Assembly: GCA_900551635.1 (NCBI GenBank)
Contig: URWQ01000114.1
Coordinates: 1 to 5,685, forward strand
Direction: 5' to 3'
Source: an uncultured Collinsella sp.
Lineage (GTDB): Bacteria; Actinomycetota; Coriobacteriia; Coriobacteriales; Coriobacteriaceae
Length of the DNA: 5,685 nt
The notes under the pieces are model-generated. The model was not told the DNA's origin. It saw nothing but the letters and a program-made list of their open reading frames with translations, and made no database searches. Positions within the stretch are counted from its first letter, which is position 1; each line of letters opens with the position of its first letter. This document shows positions 4,731 to 5,685 of the stretch, one piece after another. The position numbers and the translations under genes are program-made.

Positions 4731-5685
4731 ATGTCGTTTGGCAAGTTCTTTAAAGATGCGCTGCTTCCCGTCGCCGTGTGGACGTGCGGCGTGCTGCTGA
4801 GCTGCTTTGTGCTGACGGTCGCCGGCGCACCCGTTTCTATCGTGGTCGTGGCGGTTGGCGTGTCCTTTATCTTCGGTATGCTCGGCATCGTGATCGAGTA
4901 CGCGCGCCGTCGTCGTTTTCTGCGCCAGCTGGAGCGTGCGGCCGAGGAGCTCGAGAGTCCCGCATGGGTGCAGGAGATGGTGCAATGCCCGACCTATGCC
5001 GAGGGCGAGCTCGAGTACGAGGTCTTGCGCCGGGTGGGCAAAGCCGCTTGCGATGAAGTGGCGGAAGGCCGGCGTCAGACCGATGACTATCGCGACTATA
5101 TCGAGAGCTGGGTCCACGAGGCCAAGCTGCCCCTGGCGGCGGCTCACCTGATTTTGGAAAACCTAGACAGCGGCGAAGACGACCTGTCGCGCGTGGACGA
5201 CCTGGCACGCGAACTTGCCCGCGTGGAGCGCTATATCGACCAGGCGCTCTACTATGCGCGCTCGGAGGTTGTGGAGCGCGATTACCTGATTCGTCGTTGG
5301 AGCCTCAAGACCTTGGTGACGGGTGCCATTAAGGCCAACGCGCGTGAGCTCATCGCGGCGCACGTGGCTCCGGTGTGCGAGAACCTCGACTTTGAGGTCT
5401 TTACCGACGAGAAGTGGCTCGAGTTTATTCTGGGTCAGCTCATTCAGAACAGCATTAAATATGCGCGTGAGGACGGCGCAAAGATTGTGTTTTCGGGTGC
5501 GTTGCTGGACGAGGGTCTGGCAAGCGAGCGCATCGAGCTTACCGTCGCGGACAACGGCTGCGGCGTGTGTGCGGCAGACCTACCGCGCGTGTTCGAGAAG
5601 GGCTTTACCGGCGACAACGGCCGCACCACCAAGCGTGCAACGGGCATCGGCCTCTACCTGGTGGCGCGCCTGTGCTCCAAGATGG
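4731..5685 (+). CDS. BceS-like intramembrane-sensing histidine kinase, 3' truncated by window edge
   Basis: The frame is open for 318 codons from ATG 4731 to the right edge, with no stop inside the window. Two hydrophobic segments (about 10-31 and 35-56) are separated by only a few residues (AGAPV), leaving no room for an extracellular sensor domain; positive residues (YARRRRF) follow the second. This is the layout of intramembrane-sensing kinases (BceS, GraS, VraS-like grouping). The dimerisation helix has 'YIESWVHEAKLPL' with phosphoacceptor H129, then 'VERYIDQALYYARSE', closely like BceS. The ATPase domain shows the N box 'QLIQNSIKYA' (N240), G1 'DNGCG' (274-278), an F-box-like 'FEKGFTGDNGR' and G2 'GIGLYL' (305-310). 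Only a short C-terminal tail is missing. AGGGG (4720-4724) is the ribosome binding site, 6 bases before the ATG. Kinases of this type generally sense peptide antibiotics through a partner BceAB-type transporter rather than directly, so one is expected immediately downstream. Confidence 0.93.
   Translation, partial: MSFGKFFKDALLPVAVWTCGVLLSCFVLTVAGAPVSIVVVAVGVSFIFGMLGIVIEYARRRRFLRQLERAAEELESPAWVQEMVQCPTYAEGELEYEVLRRVGKAACDEVAEGRRQTDDYRDYIESWVHEAKLPLAAAHLILENLDSGEDDLSRVDDLARELARVERYIDQALYYARSEVVERDYLIRRWSLKTLVTGAIKANARELIAAHVAPVCENLDFEVFTDEKWLEFILGQLIQNSIKYAREDGAKIVFSGALLDEGLASERIELTVADNGCGVCAADLPRVFEKGFTGDNGRTTKRATGIGLYLVARLCSKM

Noticed and set aside
4029..5147. A 372-codon open frame on the minus strand opposite the response regulator and kinase genes
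   Set aside because: Same cause: it covers two certain genes, has no domain and has a biased, arginine- and histidine-rich composition.

Overview
The window looks like chromosomal DNA from a high-GC Gram-positive bacterium. Codon use is strongly biased to G/C at third positions, Shine-Dalgarno sites are strong, and gene content and protein style suggest an anaerobic actinobacterium of the Coriobacteriia, Collinsella-like. That lineage call is an impression from the sequence, not a database result. There is no sign of a phage, IS element, CRISPR array, tRNA or rRNA.

Layout. (1) Bases 1-275 hold the 3' end of a plus-strand gene whose last 90 residues faintly resemble the C-terminal half of class IV aminotransferases. 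(2) Bases 294-1475, minus strand, encode a PucR/CdaR-type transcriptional regulator, convergent with (1). (3) An AT-richer divergent intergenic region (about 1497-1689) separates this regulator from a plus-strand two-gene operon: an ornithine cyclodeaminase/mu-crystallin family NAD(P)-dependent enzyme (1693-2724) and, 24 bases on, a fold-type I PLP aminotransferase (2749-3879). A strong rho-independent terminator at 3900-3940 closes it. (4) After an intergenic region with a long imperfect dyad (3973-4006) comes a two-component system: an OmpR-family response regulator (4050-4721) and, 9 bases later, a histidine kinase (4731 to the window edge) of the BceS-like, intramembrane-sensing type.

How the genes may work together. 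The PucR-type regulator probably controls the divergent enzyme pair in response to an unidentified metabolite. An alpha-aminotransferase plus an OCD/mu-crystallin family reductase is the enzyme combination that plants use (ALD1 plus SARD4) to turn lysine into pipecolate through a cyclic ketimine. A bacterial operon of this make-up could perform the same kind of two-step cyclisation on lysine, ornithine or an analogue; this is the most interesting hypothesis here. The two-component system is a separate unit. By family precedent it should sense peptide antibiotics or cell-envelope stress together with a BceAB-type ABC transporter, which would be expected just past the right edge.

Several start codons are reassigned. 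In three genes the most upstream in-frame ATG lies before, or too close to, the Shine-Dalgarno sequence, so the true starts are probably 1475 (minus), 1693 and 4050.
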